Shown one piece after another: positions 8,637 to 15,918 of a DNA stretch of 15,918 nt. The notes under the pieces were generated by a model. It was not told where the DNA came from, searched no databases, and was given only the letters and a program-made list of their open reading frames with translations. This DNA comes from Clostridiales bacterium (GTDB lineage Bacteria > Bacillota > Clostridia > WRLR01): the NCBI GenBank assembly GCA_031263625.1, contig JAISFK010000170.1, positions 1 to 15,918 of the forward strand, read 5' to 3'. The stretch's first letter is position 1. Every line of letters starts with the position of its first letter. Both the position numbers and the translations under genes were made by a program.

Positions 8637-10004
8637 CGCGCCCCCTCCGGCGGCCACCTTCTGCCGATACGACTCTATCTCCCAGCCGAGGATGAAGTCG
8701 GCCAGCTCCCTGGGCATGTGGCTCGGCCCGCCGAAGTTCTGCGAGTAGACGGCTATGTCTGCGGCGTCCCCGAACAGCAGCTGCGCGTTGGCGGCCTCGG
8801 TTTCCGAAGCGCCGGCGAAGAACGCCCCGACGCCCCTGACGCAGATGACGCGCGGCGCGTAGCCATGCTCGCGCTCGAACAGCCCGATCCTCTCGCGCAG
8901 CCCCTCCTCGCCGCCCAGCTCCCCGATGTACAGGAAGGACGGCTTGCAGTAGACGATGTGATCCGGCGTGAACGGCCCGCTCAGCGGGAAAAAGCTCCGC
9001 TCGCTCTCCAGCAGCCGAAGTATGTCCGCGCCCGCGCTGAACCTGACCGCCGCCGGCGGGGGGAAGATGCCGGCGAGCAGCCGCATTGCGGCGGCGGCGG
9101 CAGGGTCGGCAGCTACCGCAGGAGCAGGGTCGGCGCCTGCCACATGGGCGGCGTCAACGCCAGCGCCCGTGCCAGCGCCAACTTTCGCACCGGCTTTCAC
9201 CCCAGCCCCCGCCGCCTCCGCTTCGGGCGGCCGGCAGGCGGGCCTCGCGGCCGCCGCGCCGTCCAGCGCGCCCATGACGCCGCCCAGCGTCGCGCCTATC
9301 TCCTGCGGCGCATCGCCCGACACGAATATGCCGTGGTTCTGCAGCAAAATGACCTTGGGGCGCTCGCCGCGCTCGCGCTCGTAGGCGCCGAGCCTGTCCC
9401 TGCACAGCAGCGCGAGCTCGTAGCCCGGCCTGTACGCGGGTATCCACACATACGGCGCCGGCATGAGCCGCCGCGCCGCCTCCTCGCCGCCCGCCCCGCA
9501 CGTCAGCCCGTTGACGAGCGCCGGGTGCAGGTGCAGCACGTATCTCTCCGGGAATATGTTGTGCAGCAGCGTCTCTACGCTGGGCCGCTTGCCCTCGCTA
9601 CCGGCAAGCCGCGCCGCCATCATGTCGGACAGCACCTCGGCCTCCCTTTTCGCCTCGTCCGCGCGATCATACGGCTTCTCCATGATGGCGTCCAGCTTCG
9701 CGCGGGAAAGCCCCACAAAGTCGCCCGCGCGCACGGTCGCGAGGCTGGTTCCCGACGCCTTCACGTACAGCTCGGCTTCGGTCTTGAACGACGTGTTGCC
9801 GCCGCCGGCCAGCACGTACCGGGCCTGCCGCCCGTATTCGTTGGACATGCCCGCCAGCGCGTCCAGCCCCGCGGCCACGCCGGCCGCATCGGCCGCGTTG
9901 GCTACATTGGCCGCATTGCCCACGCCGCCCGCGTTGGCCGCGTTGCCTGCGTTGGCCACGCCGCCCGCATTGGCCGCATTGCCCGCTTCACATTCTTTGC
10001 CCAT
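8631..10004 (-). CDS. Class II aldolase, rhamnulose/fuculose-1-phosphate type, with middle domain
   Basis: A 457-residue protein matching the N-terminal two-thirds of YuxG/RhaDA-type aldolase-SDR fusions. It should cleave L-rhamnulose 1-phosphate, and perhaps L-fuculose 1-phosphate, to dihydroxyacetone phosphate and L-lactaldehyde. The class II aldolase/adducin part (about 55-245) shows YVLAGGGNTSFKT, YVKASGTSLATV, zinc ligands HLHP (H158, H160) and LQNHGIFVSG (H224). Residues about 310-450 are the middle domain (FTPDHIVYCKPSFLYI; APRVICVRGVGAFFAG; WEIESYRQKV). There is no SDR part; that lies two genes downstream in a separate protein. Two additions are unusual: Asn/Ala/Gly repeats at 8-43 and an Ala/Gly/Pro linker at 248-306. 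Start ATG 10004 has AGAGGA ten bases upstream. If the repeats are ignored, conserved sequence begins about residue 47. Confidence 0.9.
   Translation of the reverse strand: MGKECEAGNAANAGGVANAGNAANAGGVGNAANVANAADAAGVAAGLDALAGMSNEYGRQARYVLAGGGNTSFKTEAELYVKASGTSLATVRAGDFVGLSRAKLDAIMEKPYDRADEAKREAEVLSDMMAARLAGSEGKRPSVETLLHNIFPERYVLHLHPALVNGLTCGAGGEEAARRLMPAPYVWIPAYRPGYELALLCRDRLGAYERERGERPKVILLQNHGIFVSGDAPQEIGATLGGVMGALDGAAAARPACRPPEAEAAGAGVKAGAKVGAGTGAGVDAAHVAGADPAPAVAADPAAAAAMRLLAGIFPPPAAVRFSAGADILRLLESERSFFPLSGPFTPDHIVYCKPSFLYIGELGGEEGLRERIGLFEREHGYAPRVICVRGVGAFFAGASETEAANAQLLFGDAADIAVYSQNFGGPSHMPRELADFILGWEIESYRQKVAAGGGAG
9087..9263 (-). repeat. Ala/Gly/Pro low-complexity linker in aldolase
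   Basis: Codes for residues 248-306, for example AGAGVKAGAKVGAGTGAGVD, between the aldolase domain and the middle domain. Built from short GCC/GGC-based repeats; reading frame intact. Confidence 0.85.
9876..9983 (-). repeat. Tandem Asn-Ala-Gly repeats at aldolase N terminus
   Basis: Residues 8-43 repeat a unit of about 12 residues (GNAANAGGVANA, GNAANAGGV, GNAANVANAADAAGV). At DNA level this is a 36-bp unit repeated with mostly third-position T/C changes, directly after the first seven codons. Confidence 0.88.
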
Positions 10005-10074
10005 AGTAAGCTATTCCTCTTTATGCCTATTTTTTCGCGCCCCGCTTGCGAGCCTGGCGCCCGCCCGCGAGCGC

Positions 10075-10119
10075 GGCGCTTTCGGGTGCAACGCTTTCGG
10101 GCGCAACCATTTCGGGCGC
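10075..10119. repeat. Three 15-bp tandem repeats directly after rhaA
   Basis: Three consecutive 15-mers on the plus strand: GGCGCTTTCGGGTGC, AACGCTTTCGGGCGC, AACCATTTCGGGCGC. They end five bases from the rhaA stop codon (10125-10127), in the 120-bp spacer before the aldolase start. No T-run, so not a terminator. Confidence 0.85.
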
Positions 10120-10124
10120 CCCGC

Positions 10125-11381
10125 TCACGCGCGCTTGCCCAGCTCTTCCCTCTCGTACCGCCTCGCCTCGTCCAGCCAGCGGAGCCCCGCCGGCACGTTC
10201 TCCTGCTCGCAGTAGTAGTCCCACACGGCGCCGGCGGGCAGGTTCCTCTGCTCCGCGATCATGGCCAGCCGGCCCGTCGCGTCGCCGTCGCGCTCGTAGC
10301 CCAGCATGAGCTCCGCCGGCTCGAGCAGCGCGGCGAGCAGCGCCGCCATCGTCGAGCGCGCGCCTATGACCCAAGCCGCGACGCGGTTTATGCTGGCGTC
10401 GAAGAAGTCCAGCGCGATGTTCACGCGCCCGAGCGCCTTGGCGCGGACGACCTCTTGCATGAGCGCGTCCACGTCGTCGCCGCGCAGGGCCACGTGGTCG
10501 CTGTCCCAGCGCACGCCCCTGCTCGTGTGCAGCAGCAGCCTGTCTATGAACAGCAGCGACGAGGATATCTTGTCCGCTATGCTCTCGGTCGGGTGGAAGT
10601 GGCCGAGGTCATACGTCAGCATGATGCCCCGCTTCATCGCGTAGCCGAAGCAGAACTCGGCCGAGCCGGCCGTGAAGCTCTCCATGCCCAGGCCGAACAG
10701 CTTGCTCTCGATGCTGTCCAGCAGCCGCTCCTTTGGCAGGCTGTCGGCCATTATGGCGTCCAGGCCCTCCATGAACAGCTCGCGCCGCGCCAGCCTGTCC
10801 GCCGGCGGCTCCTTGCAGCCGTCCACCATCCAGTGGTTGAGCACGCACGGGCTGCCCTGGCGCCGGCCCATCTCGGCCCCTATGGCGCGGCAGCGCCTGC
10901 CGTGCTCTATCCAGAACTCCCGGACGCCCCGGTCGTAGCTGGCGAGCGTGTAGCCGTCGGCCTTGGGGTGCGAGAACATGGACGTGTTGAAGTCCAGCGC
11001 CACGCCCTGCCGCCGCGCCCAGTCCATCCAGCCCTCAAAGTGCCCTATCTCTATCTCGTCGCGCCCGACGTCCCTGCCGCCGGTTTCGAGGTATATGGCG
11101 TGCAGGTTCGCGCGCTGCCTCCCCGGCAACAGGGAGAACGCCTCCGCCATGTCCGCGCGCAGCTCGTCCGCGCTGCGCGCCCTGCCGGGGTAGTTCCCCG
11201 TCGCCATGATGCCGCCCGAAAGGGCGCCGCCCGACTGCTCGAACCCGATCACGTCGTCGCCCTGCCAGCAGTGCAGCGACAGTTCCGTCCCGCGCAGAGT
11301 TTCAATGGCCTTCTCGGCGTCCACGCCGTATTCCGCGTATCTTTCCCTCGCGGCTCTAAAAGCTTCGCCTATCGCAGACAT
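10125..11381 (-). CDS. rhaA: L-rhamnose isomerase
   Basis: A 418-residue protein that aligns from end to end with E. coli RhaA (419). It converts L-rhamnose to L-rhamnulose in the cytoplasm and needs two metal ions. Clear family motifs: LHCWQGDDVIGFE (36-48), TGNYPGRAR (61-69), SKLFGLGMESFTAGS (226-240), YDLGHFHPTE (257-266), RWDSDHV (291-297) and LDFFDASINR (324-333), which hold the metal-binding and catalytic acids and histidines. Start ATG 11381 gives the normal N terminus; GGGAGG lies 12 bases upstream, slightly far. It follows the mutarotase by 29 bases, which hands it the right anomer, and precedes the aldolase. Nothing is truncated. Confidence 0.97.
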   Translation of the reverse strand: MSAIGEAFRAARERYAEYGVDAEKAIETLRGTELSLHCWQGDDVIGFEQSGGALSGGIMATGNYPGRARSADELRADMAEAFSLLPGRQRANLHAIYLETGGRDVGRDEIEIGHFEGWMDWARRQGVALDFNTSMFSHPKADGYTLASYDRGVREFWIEHGRRCRAIGAEMGRRQGSPCVLNHWMVDGCKEPPADRLARRELFMEGLDAIMADSLPKERLLDSIESKLFGLGMESFTAGSAEFCFGYAMKRGIMLTYDLGHFHPTESIADKISSSLLFIDRLLLHTSRGVRWDSDHVALRGDDVDALMQEVVRAKALGRVNIALDFFDASINRVAAWVIGARSTMAALLAALLEPAELMLGYERDGDATGRLAMIAEQRNLPAGAVWDYYCEQENVPAGLRWLDEARRYEREELGKRA

Positions 11382-11410
11382 ATCGCCAGTTTGCCTCCCT
11401 TTGCATTTTT

Positions 11411-11749
11411 TTACTCGCCGGCGCCGCTCCCGCCCAGCATCTCGCGCAGATCGAATATCTTTTCGGGCATGGCCGGCTCCGCGGCAAAGCGCGGCAGCAT
11501 CTCCATGTCCCACTTCTTGCAGATCTCCGTCGCGCGCAGCCTCGCGTCGCACGCGTCGTGGTCGTCGCACTCGAGATAGATGATGGACTGGTCCTCGTAG
11601 TACCATATCAGCTCGTTGACGAAGCCCGCGTCCCGGAGCGCCTCCAGCATCTCGCGCCACGGGTTCTTGTGTATGGCCACGTATTCGTCCCTGCACTCCG
11701 GCTTGACTTTTATGACCATGAGGTATCTGTTCGGCATGTTCTTCGGCAT
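11411..11749 (-). CDS. rhaM: L-rhamnose mutarotase (RhaM/DUF718 family)
   Basis: A 112-residue dimeric alpha/beta-barrel type protein of the RhaM/YiiL family, which interconverts the anomers of L-rhamnose so that the isomerase gets its substrate. Recognised by RYLMVIKVKPECRDEYVAIHKNPW (the family's catalytic His would be H27), an aromatic strand IWYYEDQSIIYLE and the late KKWDMEM with W80. Length is close to E. coli RhaM (104), and unlike the longer fucose mutarotase FucU. It is more diverged than the isomerase. Start is uncertain: AACATGCCGAA is duplicated so two in-frame ATGs 12 bases apart (11749, 11737) both have the same context, and no good ribosome site is seen. It is 187 bases downstream of the SDR, across a repeat block. 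Confidence 0.85.
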   Translation of the reverse strand: MPKNMPNRYLMVIKVKPECRDEYVAIHKNPWREMLEALRDAGFVNELIWYYEDQSIIYLECDDHDACDARLRATEICKKWDMEMLPRFAAEPAMPEKIFDLREMLGGSGAGE

Positions 11750-11781
11750 GTTCCCGCGCCCGCCCCCCTTCCCCGCCGCCC

Positions 11782-11939
11782 TGCGGCGACTGTTTTGCCG
11801 CCATGCGGCGGCTATTTTTGTCGCCTTGCGGCGGCTGTTTTCGCCGCGCCATGCGGCGGCTGTTTTTACTGCCCTGCGGCGGCTGTTTTGCCGCGCCGCG
11901 CGCGACTCTAGCTGTTTCGCCGCGCCGCGCGCGGCCCTA
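11782..11939. repeat. Tandem 22-29 bp repeat block starting at an SDR stop codon
   Basis: On the minus strand the block starts with the stop TAG of the SDR gene: two units of 29 bp, both beginning TAG and ending AACAGC, then four shorter units of 22-25 bp beginning CGCCGCA and ending in AACAGC, AATAGC or AACAGT. Units begin near 11939, 11910, 11881, 11858, 11833 and 11810. Each has GC-rich ends round an AAAA core and can form a small GCGGC/GCCGC hairpin. Confidence 0.85.
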
Positions 11940-12701
11940 CACGACGGTGAAGCACCCGTCGATCACTATGTCGCAGCCGGACGTGTACGGCGACGCGCCC
12001 GACGCCAGGTATATGACCGCGCCCGCCAGCTCCTCCGGCCTGCCCAGCCTCTTGAACGGTATCATGCCGCGCCACGTCTCCAGCAGCTCGGGGCTCACGA
12101 ACGATATCAGCTCCGTGGCGATGTAGCCGGGGCTTATGCAGTTGACGCGTATCCCCTTGTCCGCCCACTCGACGGCCAGCGATTTCGTCAGGTGGATGAC
12201 GGCCGCCTTCGACGTGTTGTACGAAGCCTGCTGCTGCGGGATGTTCACGATGGAGCCGGACATGGAGGCCGTGTTGACGATGGATCCGCCCTTGCCCTCC
12301 GACACGAGGCGCGACGCGAACTCGGCGGCGACGTAGAACACGCCGTTCAGGTTCACGCCCAGCACCTTCTCCCACTCGCCCGGCTCAAGCTCCAGCGCGG
12401 GCTTGTGCATGACTATGCCGGCGTTGTTGAACAGTATGTCGAGCGTGCCGAGCTCGCCCGCGATGCTCGCCATCGCCGCGCGCACGTCCTCGCGGCGCGT
12501 GACGTCGCAGACGCGCGCCGTGGCGCGGACGCCGTATTCGGCGGCTATGGCTGCCGCGACCGCCGAGGCGTCGTCCAAGTCCATGATCGCGATGTCCGCG
12601 CCCGCGTCGGCCATGTATTCGGCCACGACCTTGCCAATGCCCCTGTTGCCGCCCGTCACGAGGGCGACCTTCCCCTTAAGCGAAAAAATGTCGTGCTTCA
12701 T
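11937..12701 (-). CDS. Short-chain dehydrogenase/reductase, polyol/sugar type
   Basis: A 254-residue classical SDR. Cofactor motif TGGNRGIG (16-23), acidic residues after the second strand (DLDD, 41-44) that favour NAD(H), NNAG (92-95), catalytic S147, Y161 and K165 (SYNTSK), and PGYIATE after strand 6. The stretch NIPQQQASYNTSKAAVIHLTKSLAVEWA resembles sorbose reductase/mannitol dehydrogenase-like SDRs. It could be an L-fucose or L-rhamnose 1-dehydrogenase, a lactaldehyde reductase, or a polyol dehydrogenase; the sequence does not decide. Start ATG 12701 has AGGAGG ten bases upstream. It sits between the fucose isomerase and rhamnose mutarotase, so a role with one of these sugars or their lactaldehyde product is likely. 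Confidence 0.9.
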   Translation of the reverse strand: MKHDIFSLKGKVALVTGGNRGIGKVVAEYMADAGADIAIMDLDDASAVAAAIAAEYGVRATARVCDVTRREDVRAAMASIAGELGTLDILFNNAGIVMHKPALELEPGEWEKVLGVNLNGVFYVAAEFASRLVSEGKGGSIVNTASMSGSIVNIPQQQASYNTSKAAVIHLTKSLAVEWADKGIRVNCISPGYIATELISFVSPELLETWRGMIPFKRLGRPEELAGAVIYLASGASPYTSGCDIVIDGCFTVV

Positions 12702-12784
12702 GTCGCCACAGCCTCCTATTTTTTGTATGCGGCGCCGCGCCCGCAACCGCCGCGAGATCCGCGCTCCCGCGCAAATCCCCGCTC

Positions 12785-12802
12785 GCAAGCCCGCCGGCTT
12801 GC
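12785..12802. other. Small hairpin in fucI-SDR spacer
   Basis: GCAAGCC and GGCTTGC form a perfect 7-bp stem with a 4-base loop about 35 bases after fucI. No T-run follows, so I do not call it a terminator. Confidence 0.45.
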
Positions 12803-12808
12803 CGGCCG

Positions 12809-12836
12809 CGCGCCACGCGCCACGCGCACCGCGCCC
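12809..12836. repeat. Four 7-bp tandem repeats ending in the fucI stop codon
   Basis: CGCGCCA, CGCGCCA, CGCGCAC, CGCGCCC in a row on the plus strand. The last base is also the first plus-strand base of the fucI stop codon (12836-12838). Confidence 0.7.
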
Positions 12837-14629
12837 TACTTGTAAAGCGGCCCGTAGGCGGCGCAGGCCCTGTAGTCCTGCCCCTCCCTGTCCATGCCGA
12901 AGGCGTTCCACGCGGCCGGCCTGAATATCTTCCCGGCCGGCACGTTGTGCATGCAGACGGGTATGCGCAGCATGGAGCACAGCGTGATCAGATCCGCGCC
13001 GTTGTGCCCGTAGCTGATGGCCCCGTGGTTGGCGCCCCAGCTGTTCATCACGTCGTAGGCCGTCGCGAAATAGCCCTCGCCCGTCGTCCTGGGCGCGAAC
13101 CATGTGCAGGGCCAAGTGTAGTCCGTCCGCTTCCAGAGGACGTCCGACACCTCCGCCGGCAGCTTCACGGTCCAGCCCTCCGCTATCTGCAGCACCGGCC
13201 CCAGCCCCTTGACGAGGTTGAGCCTGATCATCGTGCAGGGCATCTCGGCCTCCGTCAGGAAGCGCGAGGAAAATCCGCCGCCCCTAAAATAGCCGTTGTC
13301 GGCCGCGTTCCACGTCGTGGCTTTCAGCATGGCGTCCTGGTCGGCCTGCGTCACCTCGTACCACGGCTTCATGGCGCCGCTGCCGCCGCCGTCCAGCGAC
13401 GCGCCGCTCGCGTCCAGGCACGCCGCGCCAGAGTTTATGAGGTGTATGAAGCCGCCCGCCGCCTTCGCCGCGCCGCCCAGCTCGTAGCCCGCCGCCTTCC
13501 TGACGGCCTCCGCGCTCCAGTACGTCCGCACGTCGGCGAACAGCTGGGCCGAGTTCGTCAGGAGCTTGCCGAACAGCATCCCGATCCCGTTCAGCGCGTC
13601 GTTCTCCGTGGCCAGGATGTACGGCTCGCGCGCGCCGTTCCAGTCGAACGAGGTGTTGAGCAGCGCCTCCGGGAAATCGCAGTTCGGGTAGAAGTCCGTC
13701 CACTGGCGCTGGCCCTGGAAGCCCGCGGCGATGGCGTTGTGGCCGACCGCCTCCTCCTCGCGGCCCTTGGGCAGGCCGGGGTTGCCGTTCATCAGATCCT
13801 TGATGATGCACATCATCTTCACGACGAACTCCCAGTCCTTCTCCTTCTGGCCGGCGGAGCGCCTGATGGCCTCCGGGTTCTTGTCGAAGCCCTCCGCGCA
13901 GCGCGCCTTCGTCCAGGCCAGGGCCTTCCGGAACTCGGCCTCGTCGTAGATGCCCTCCGACATGCGGCGGATGATCTCCACCTCGTCCACCGACTCGACG
14001 CGCATGCCGAGGTATTCCTCGATGAAGGCCGGATCGATGATGGATCCGCCGATGCCCATGCAGATGGAGCCTATCTGCAAGTACGACTTGCCGCGCATCG
14101 TCGCCGCGGCCACGGCCGCCCGCCCGAAGCGCAGCAGCTTTTCCTCGACGTCGGCTGGGATCTCGGCGTCGTCGGCGTCCTGGACGTCGTGCCCGTATAT
14201 GCCGAACGCGGGCAGGCCCTTCTGCGCGTGCGACGCGAGCACGGACGCCAGGTACACGGCGCCCGGCCTCTCCGTGCCGTTGAAGCCCCACACGCCCTTG
14301 ATCGTCGTCTTGTCCATGTCCATAGTTTCGGAGCCGTAGCACCAGCACGGCGTCACGGTCAGCGTGATCTCCACGCCGGCCTTCCTGAACTTGGACGCGC
14401 AGGCGGCCGCCTCCGCGACGCGGCCGATGGTGGTGTCGGCCAAAACCGTCCTGACCGGCTCGCCGTTCGAGTATCTCAGGCTCTTCTCGAACAGGGCCGC
14501 GGCCGCCCTCGCCATGTTCATCGTCTGCTCCTCGAGCGAGCCGCGGACGTCGAGATAGCCCCTGCGCCCGTCAATGGTCGGGCGTATGCCGATTGCCGGA
14601 TAGTCGCCGATTAGTCTGCTCTTTGCCAT
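12836..14629 (-). CDS. fucI: L-fucose isomerase
   Basis: A 597-residue protein colinear with E. coli FucI (591). It converts L-fucose to L-fuculose in the cytoplasm, using Mn2+. The three metal ligands are visible: E342 in ILATEND, D366 in LFADVRTYW, and H535 in WGANHGAISYGHNG, at offsets of 5-7 from the E. coli positions 337, 361 and 528. Other conserved blocks are IGIRPTIDGRRGYLDVRGSLE (13-33), WCYGSETMDMD (96-106) and FQGQRQWTDFYPN (304-316). Start ATG 14629 has a perfect AGGAGG seven bases upstream, the best ribosome site here. It is the first sugar gene after hisD and probably heads the catabolic transcript. D-arabinose is a known side substrate of the family. Confidence 0.97.
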   Translation of the reverse strand: MAKSRLIGDYPAIGIRPTIDGRRGYLDVRGSLEEQTMNMARAAAALFEKSLRYSNGEPVRTVLADTTIGRVAEAAACASKFRKAGVEITLTVTPCWCYGSETMDMDKTTIKGVWGFNGTERPGAVYLASVLASHAQKGLPAFGIYGHDVQDADDAEIPADVEEKLLRFGRAAVAAATMRGKSYLQIGSICMGIGGSIIDPAFIEEYLGMRVESVDEVEIIRRMSEGIYDEAEFRKALAWTKARCAEGFDKNPEAIRRSAGQKEKDWEFVVKMMCIIKDLMNGNPGLPKGREEEAVGHNAIAAGFQGQRQWTDFYPNCDFPEALLNTSFDWNGAREPYILATENDALNGIGMLFGKLLTNSAQLFADVRTYWSAEAVRKAAGYELGGAAKAAGGFIHLINSGAACLDASGASLDGGGSGAMKPWYEVTQADQDAMLKATTWNAADNGYFRGGGFSSRFLTEAEMPCTMIRLNLVKGLGPVLQIAEGWTVKLPAEVSDVLWKRTDYTWPCTWFAPRTTGEGYFATAYDVMNSWGANHGAISYGHNGADLITLCSMLRIPVCMHNVPAGKIFRPAAWNAFGMDREGQDYRACAAYGPLYK

Positions 14630-14693
14630 GTTCAGTCCTCCTAAGCGCTATTTTGCTATACTTCAGTAATACTCATGCCATGTTTAATGCCGC
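14630..14693 (-). promoter_or_regulatory. AT-rich leader of the sugar cluster, possible promoter/operator
   Basis: The 64 bases between hisD and fucI are much more AT-rich than the rest. They hold AGTATTACT (an AGTA-T-TACT palindrome), TATAGCAAAATAG and the AGGAGG site. No convincing -35/-10 pair with normal spacing is seen, so this is a candidate control region by position and composition only. Confidence 0.4.
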
Positions 14694-15918
14694 TCAAACC
14701 GGCGCCCCGCGATCCGGGCGCGCCTCCTGCCCAAACCGGCGCTCGGCGCTGCGGGCGTGGGCCTCGAACGCCTCGGCGCGCGCGAACGCGGCGACGTCCC
14801 GGAGATCCTCGCGCAGCGCCTCTTTGCTGTAATACAGGAACGAGGATTTTTTCACGAAGTCGTCCACGGACAGCGGCGACGAGAAGCGCGCGGCGCCGTT
14901 CGTGGGCAGGACGTGGTTCGGCCCGGCAAAGTAGTCGCCCAGCGCCTCCGGCGCGTAGTGCCCCATGAACACGCTGCCGGCGTGGCGGATCTCCGGTAGC
15001 AGGGCGAACGGGTCGCCGACGCACAGCTCAAGGTGCTCTGGCGCTATGGCGTTGCTGATGGCGGCGGCCTCCGAGAGCGAGGCCGTCACGACTATGCGGC
15101 CGTTGTCCGCGATGGACTGCGCCGCGATGGCCGCGCGCGGCAGATCCGCGAGCTGCCGCGCGAGCTCGGCGCGCGCCGCGAGCGCAAGCCGCTCGTCCGT
15201 CGTCAGCAGGATGGCCGCGGCCATGGGGTCGTGCTCCGCCTGCGAGAGCATGTCGGCCGCCACGAACGCCGCGCTCGCGCTGGAGTCCGCTATGATCAGG
15301 ATCTCGCTCGGCCCGGCGAGCGCCTCGATGTCCACGATGCCGTACACCAGGCGCTTGGCGGCCAGCACATACGCGTTGCCGGGGCCCGTGATCTTGTCCA
15401 CGCGCGGCACGGTTTCCGTGCCATACGCCATGGCGGCTATGGCCTGCGCCCCGCCGGCCTTGTATATGCGGCTCACGCCCGCCACGGACGCCGCCGCCAG
15501 AATCGCCGGCGCGACGGATCCGTCGCGCCGCGGCGGCGTCGCGAGCACCAGCTCGCCGACGCCCGCGATCTGCGCGGGGATGGCGTTCATGAGCAGCGTG
15601 CTCGGATACGCCGCCGTGCCGCCCGGAATGTACATCCCCGCGCGGTCGAGCGGCAGGACGCGCTGGCCCATCAAAACGCCGTTCCTGGCGCCGTGCGCCA
15701 CAAAGCCCTGGCGCTGCTGGCGCTCGTGGTAGGCGCGAATGTTGGCCGCCGCGCGCCGCATGGTGCCCATCAGCGCGGGATTCTGGGCCGCGACGGACGC
15801 GGCGCCCGCCTCGATCTCGTCCCGCGACACGGCGAGCGACGAGAGCCGCGCGCCGTCGAAGCGCTCGGCGTACTCGTAGAGCGCGGCGTCGCCCCGCGCG
15901 CGGACGTCCGCGACGATG
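14694..15918 (-). CDS. hisD: Histidinol dehydrogenase (5' end outside window)
   Basis: The C-terminal 408 or so residues of HisD, which oxidises L-histidinol to L-histidine in two NAD+-dependent steps. The frame runs to the window edge, where IVADVRARGDAALYEYAERFDG is the usual early block, so only about 30 N-terminal residues are missing; a GTG at 15830 is internal. Present: PLDRAGMYIPGG, KAGGAQAIAAMAYGTE, KITGPGN, AGPSEILIIAD, zinc ligands in LSQAEHD, the catalytic Glu-His in APEHLEL, the GDYFAGPNHVLPT block and the late AHARS histidine. All active-site residues are there, so it is a true HisD rather than a sulfopropanediol-dehydrogenase-like relative. It probably belongs to a his operon lying to the right, and is 64 bases ahead of fucI. 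Confidence 0.96.
   Translation of the reverse strand, partial: IVADVRARGDAALYEYAERFDGARLSSLAVSRDEIEAGAASVAAQNPALMGTMRRAAANIRAYHERQQRQGFVAHGARNGVLMGQRVLPLDRAGMYIPGGTAAYPSTLLMNAIPAQIAGVGELVLATPPRRDGSVAPAILAAASVAGVSRIYKAGGAQAIAAMAYGTETVPRVDKITGPGNAYVLAAKRLVYGIVDIEALAGPSEILIIADSSASAAFVAADMLSQAEHDPMAAAILLTTDERLALAARAELARQLADLPRAAIAAQSIADNGRIVVTASLSEAAAISNAIAPEHLELCVGDPFALLPEIRHAGSVFMGHYAPEALGDYFAGPNHVLPTNGAARFSSPLSVDDFVKKSSFLYYSKEALREDLRDVAAFARAEAFEAHARSAERRFGQEARPDRGAPV

Noticed and set aside
10027..10374. Frameshifted C-terminal extension of RhaA through the 15-bp repeats (APES-type repeats)
   Set aside because: RhaA already ends at the normal family C terminus at 10125; the other frame has no family match, so it is a shadow.
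11782..11939. CRISPR-like array
   Set aside because: Units are 22-29 bp, directly adjacent with no unique spacers, and no cas genes are near.
14694..15918. HisD-like sulfopropanediol dehydrogenase (HpsN-type) belonging to the sugar pathway
   Set aside because: All standard HisD motifs and C-terminal blocks are present and there are no sulfonate genes around.

Overview
The window is very GC-rich and tightly packed. Every convincing gene is read leftward, on the minus strand; the long plus-strand frames are GC shadows. In transcription order (right to left) the genes are: the 3' part of hisD; L-fucose isomerase; a short-chain dehydrogenase; L-rhamnose mutarotase; L-rhamnose isomerase; a class II ketose-1-phosphate aldolase; a rhamnulokinase-type kinase; an SDR with an extra N-terminal domain; a PHP-domain phosphoesterase; a SorE-like zinc dehydrogenase; a DeoR-family regulator; and the 5' part of a MATE efflux protein. 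Strong AGGAGG-like ribosome sites and the mix of families suggest a high-GC member of the Bacillota (Clostridia or Paenibacillaceae), but I cannot fix the taxon; a spirochaete or another phylum is not excluded.

Region by region: 14694-15918 is a normal HisD missing its N terminus at the window edge. 7048-14629 is a deoxysugar module with isomerases for both L-fucose and L-rhamnose but only one kinase and one aldolase, so these two probably serve both sugars and give dihydroxyacetone phosphate and L-lactaldehyde. 2688-6745 is a closely spaced three-gene set (SrlD-like SDR, PHP protein, SorE-like reductase) resembling the reductase/dehydrogenase pair of L-sorbose catabolism. 1656-2405 is the likely local regulator. 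1-1463 is a MATE transporter that need not belong to the sugar pathway. No sugar transporter, glycosidase, RNA gene, IS element or CRISPR array is visible.

The most unusual aspect is simple-sequence expansion. Short tandem repeats sit directly at or after stop codons (fucI, the first SDR, rhaA, and as separated repeats after the aldolase and deoR genes), at the start codon of rhaM, and inside coding regions as low-complexity tracts (Gln-rich in MATE, Asn/Ala/Gly repeats and an Ala/Gly linker in the aldolase, Ala/Gly linker and Asp-Lys/Gly-Lys tail in the PHP protein). The conserved catalytic cores are left intact. A separate palindromic repeat family occurs as an inverted pair (6948-7013) and as a single arm (2559-2584).

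A second point of interest is that the aldolase and the N-terminally extended SDR look like the two ends of the known aldolase/SDR fusion (Bacillus YuxG/RhaDA type), each keeping a copy of the same middle domain.
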